From Rhodothermia bacterium (GTDB lineage: Bacteria > Bacteroidota > Rhodothermia > Balneolales > Balneolaceae): a stretch of 64,000 bases of DNA. The notes under the pieces are model-generated. The model saw only the letters and a list, made by a program, of their open reading frames with translations. It made no database searches and was not told the DNA's origin. The stretch is taken from the NCBI GenBank assembly GCA_030427885.1, contig JAUICM010000004.1, forward strand, positions 455,550-519,549, written 5' to 3'. A program made the position numbers and the translations under genes. Positions 62,233 through 64,000 of this stretch are shown piece after piece; the stretch's first letter is position 1, and each line of letters begins with the position of its first letter.

Positions 62233-63063
62233 TTGTCTCAACAAAGCTTCTCTCCCGAATTTTATTCCGTTCCCAAAATTATGGGAATCCTGAACGCCAC
62301 ACCTGATTCTTTTAGTGATGGTGGCAAATTCAATGCCGTAGAATCTGCTCTTGATCGTATTCATATTATGGTTGAAGAAGGTGCCGATATCATTGACATT
62401 GGAGGAGAATCAACCCGACCTAACGCTGATCCTGTTTCAGAACAAGAAGAGCTGGAACGCGTGATACCGATCCTGGAAAAAGCAGTTCCAATCTTTAGTG
62501 GAGTCCACTTCTCCATTGATACTACAAAATATGAAGTAGCGAAACAGGCACTGGAACTGGGAGTCCAAATTGTAAATGATGTTAGTGGACTACAGAAAGA
62601 ACCACGATTTGCTGATCTGTGTGCAGAGTTTGATGCATCCTATGTGTTGATGCATTCAAAAGGAGAGCCAAAGACCATGCAGAAAAATCCTGTGTACGAG
62701 GATGTGATAGCTGAGATAAGTGCATTCTTCAGGTCAAAGGTTGGAATACTTCAAAGTAAAAGAGTGAAAGATATTATTCTGGATCCCGGAATAGGATTCG
62801 GTAAAACCTTGCAACACAATCTTAAAATCATAGCGGGACTTGATAAATTCGTGAAAATTGGTTTCCCTTTATTAATTGGAGCTTCCCGAAAATCAATGAT
62901 CGGGCATATTCTGGACGGCATACCTGCAGATGAAAGGCTCACCGGAACTATCGCCGTTCACTATCATGCACTTATTAACGGCGCGAAGATTCTTCGCGTA
63001 CATGATGTTAAGGAAGCCTCGGATTCAATTCGTATATTCAACGCAATTCAATCACAATCTTAG
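62233..63063 (+). CDS. folP: Dihydropteroate synthase
   Basis: A 276-residue DHPS joining p-aminobenzoate to the pterin diphosphate in folate synthesis. It has MGILNATPDSFSDGGKF, DIIDIGGESTRPNADPVSEQEEL, SIDTTKYEVA, IVNDVSGL, DIILDPGIGFGKTLQHNL and a C-terminal RVHDV. This is the target of sulfonamides. TTG start. It lies 12 bases before cdaA, and this pair is common in Bacteroidota. Confidence 0.95.
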   Translation: MSQQSFSPEFYSVPKIMGILNATPDSFSDGGKFNAVESALDRIHIMVEEGADIIDIGGESTRPNADPVSEQEELERVIPILEKAVPIFSGVHFSIDTTKYEVAKQALELGVQIVNDVSGLQKEPRFADLCAEFDASYVLMHSKGEPKTMQKNPVYEDVIAEISAFFRSKVGILQSKRVKDIILDPGIGFGKTLQHNLKIIAGLDKFVKIGFPLLIGASRKSMIGHILDGIPADERLTGTIAVHYHALINGAKILRVHDVKEASDSIRIFNAIQSQS

Positions 63064-63075
63064 ACGGAGATTAGC

Positions 63076-63891
63076 TTGATCCCCATTGGGTTCCTCGATT
63101 TTGGAGTAATGGATTTCATCGAGACCCTGCTCATTGCAGGGATTCTGGTATATCTGTACCAATGGATCAGGGGAACGTTCGCTATTCAGGCAGGTATAGG
63201 GATCATTCTTTTGGTCATTGTTAACCTGGTGATCCGCGTTCTTGGATTCACTACCATCGATTTCATTTTAAGTGCGATAATGAATGTGGGTATCCTGGCA
63301 GTGTTTATCATATTCCAGCCTGAGATCAGAAAGCTGCTGTACCGTCTTGGAACCAATACAAGTTTAGATCGTTTTTTTACCCGTTCAAGTTCGGATGAGA
63401 TGGTGGATGAGATCATCGAGGCCACTAAGATACTTTCCAAAAATAAGATAGGAGCGCTTATCGTATTTGCACGTACTTCTTCCCTTCAGGATATGATCGA
63501 TGCCGGTGTTAGTATTGATGCCAAGATCAAATCTGAGTTATTGGTTACCATCTTCAGAAAAGAAACCCCACTTCATGATGGTGCAGTTATCATTCGTAAT
63601 AACAGAATAGTGGCAGCCAGTTGTTATTTGCCGATCTCTCAAAATCCTAATATATCTCAGTCTTTTGGAACCCGTCACCGTGCGGCGGTTGGGATCAGTG
63701 AAACCAATAATGTTTTTGTATTGATCGTATCCGAAGAAACCGGTCGTATCTCAGTATCCAGAAATGGATCTTTGACCAGCGGACTCACCATACAAAAACT
63801 CCGAGCCGAAATGGAAGAGGTATTTGGCGTTGAGAAGTTTGATGAGGAAATGGGCTTCAGCTCTCCCCAGCCCGAAATGAATTTGAAGTGA
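63076..63891 (+). CDS. cdaA: Diadenylate cyclase CdaA
   Basis: A 271-residue membrane c-di-AMP synthase. Three N-terminal membrane segments (about 13-30, 36-58 and 62-80) precede a DAC domain with DGA (168-170) and RHR (200-202), the catalytic motifs. It makes cyclic di-AMP, which controls potassium and osmotic balance in many bacteria. No cdaR is seen in the window. TTG start, and co-transcribed with folP. Confidence 0.95.
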   Translation: MIPIGFLDFGVMDFIETLLIAGILVYLYQWIRGTFAIQAGIGIILLVIVNLVIRVLGFTTIDFILSAIMNVGILAVFIIFQPEIRKLLYRLGTNTSLDRFFTRSSSDEMVDEIIEATKILSKNKIGALIVFARTSSLQDMIDAGVSIDAKIKSELLVTIFRKETPLHDGAVIIRNNRIVAASCYLPISQNPNISQSFGTRHRAAVGISETNNVFVLIVSEETGRISVSRNGSLTSGLTIQKLRAEMEEVFGVEKFDEEMGFSSPQPEMNLK

Positions 63892-63898
63892 GAATTAT

Positions 63899-63972
63899 CA
63901 ATTAAGAATGAAGAATTAAGAATTGTGCTTTTTCACCAATTCTTAATTCTTCATTGTCACATTCTTAATTGA
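63899..63972. repeat. Hairpin repeat, family B, copy 2
   Basis: A perfect 19-base stem (63907-63925 with 63937-63955) around an 11-base loop is flanked by a 12-base outer pair TCAATTAAGAAT/ATTCTTAATTGA (63899-63910, 63961-63972; the left arms overlap). It lies just after cdaA and shares CAATTAAGAAT with the copy at 31829. Confidence 0.75.
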
Positions 63973-64000
63973 AATCGTACCTTACATATCAGAAAACCGT

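Overview
The window looks like a stretch of chromosome from a marine member of Balneolota/Rhodothermota (the Bacteroidota-Chlorobiota side of the tree). This is inference from several signs. Three secreted proteins end in type IX secretion (T9SS) sorting domains; two carry a clear NPFNPTT motif. There are large TonB-dependent receptors with N-terminal carboxypeptidase-like domains and a PorV/PorQ-family barrel. Promoter-like TAnnTTTG boxes occur, Shine-Dalgarno sequences are mostly weak, and TTG starts are frequent. Degenerate DksA, FmdB and RibBA variants of the kind seen in that lineage are present, along with a DUF3822-like gene next to rsmD and coaD, and a folP-cdaA pair. No prophage, insertion sequence, rRNA or CRISPR array was seen. 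There is one tRNA.

1-10.6 kb is largely housekeeping: the end of a DksA-like gene, lspA, a convergent yajC-ribBA pair, a secreted twin beta-helix/propeller protein, a CNNM/CorC-type membrane protein, and the fatty-acid oxidation pair (thiolase and FadJ-like). The last two are separated by an intergenic repeat. 10.6-13.6 kb holds tRNA-Val, an AT-rich leader with a small unknown gene, and egtB-egtD for ergothioneine. 13.65-22.06 kb is a single 2803-residue secreted protein. It has six copies of a domain I do not recognise, six invasin-like Ig domains, several fibronectin III domains, a calcium-binding FG-GAP-type propeller and a T9SS signal.

22-38 kb returns to mixed housekeeping and regulation: plsC, yraN, a GbsR/MarR regulator, phosphofructokinase, a SulP transporter, a QorB-like reductase with a divergent HxlR regulator and a clear palindromic operator, a toxin-antitoxin pair, an aminotransferase, coaD, rsmD, a DUF3822-like gene, a MATE exporter and SixA. 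It also contains a lipoprotein that appears to be an S46 peptidase lacking its catalytic His and Ser. 38-46 kb has a GH28 lipoprotein, CsbD, MscS, a DUF349 protein, a metallo-beta-lactamase-fold enzyme, a small outer-membrane barrel and two linked glycosyltransferase-type genes.

46-60.4 kb is a surface/secretion cluster on one strand: two T9SS-type cargo proteins, a lipoprotein, a TonB-dependent receptor, a PorV/PorQ barrel, a propeller lipoprotein and a second TonB-dependent receptor. Four of these genes overlap or abut, suggesting one complex, and no SusD homologue is visible. The window closes with an NPP-type phosphodiesterase lipoprotein, a 7Fe-type ferredoxin, and folP-cdaA (folate and cyclic-di-AMP synthesis). 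Several families of long inverted repeats sit in intergenic gaps throughout.
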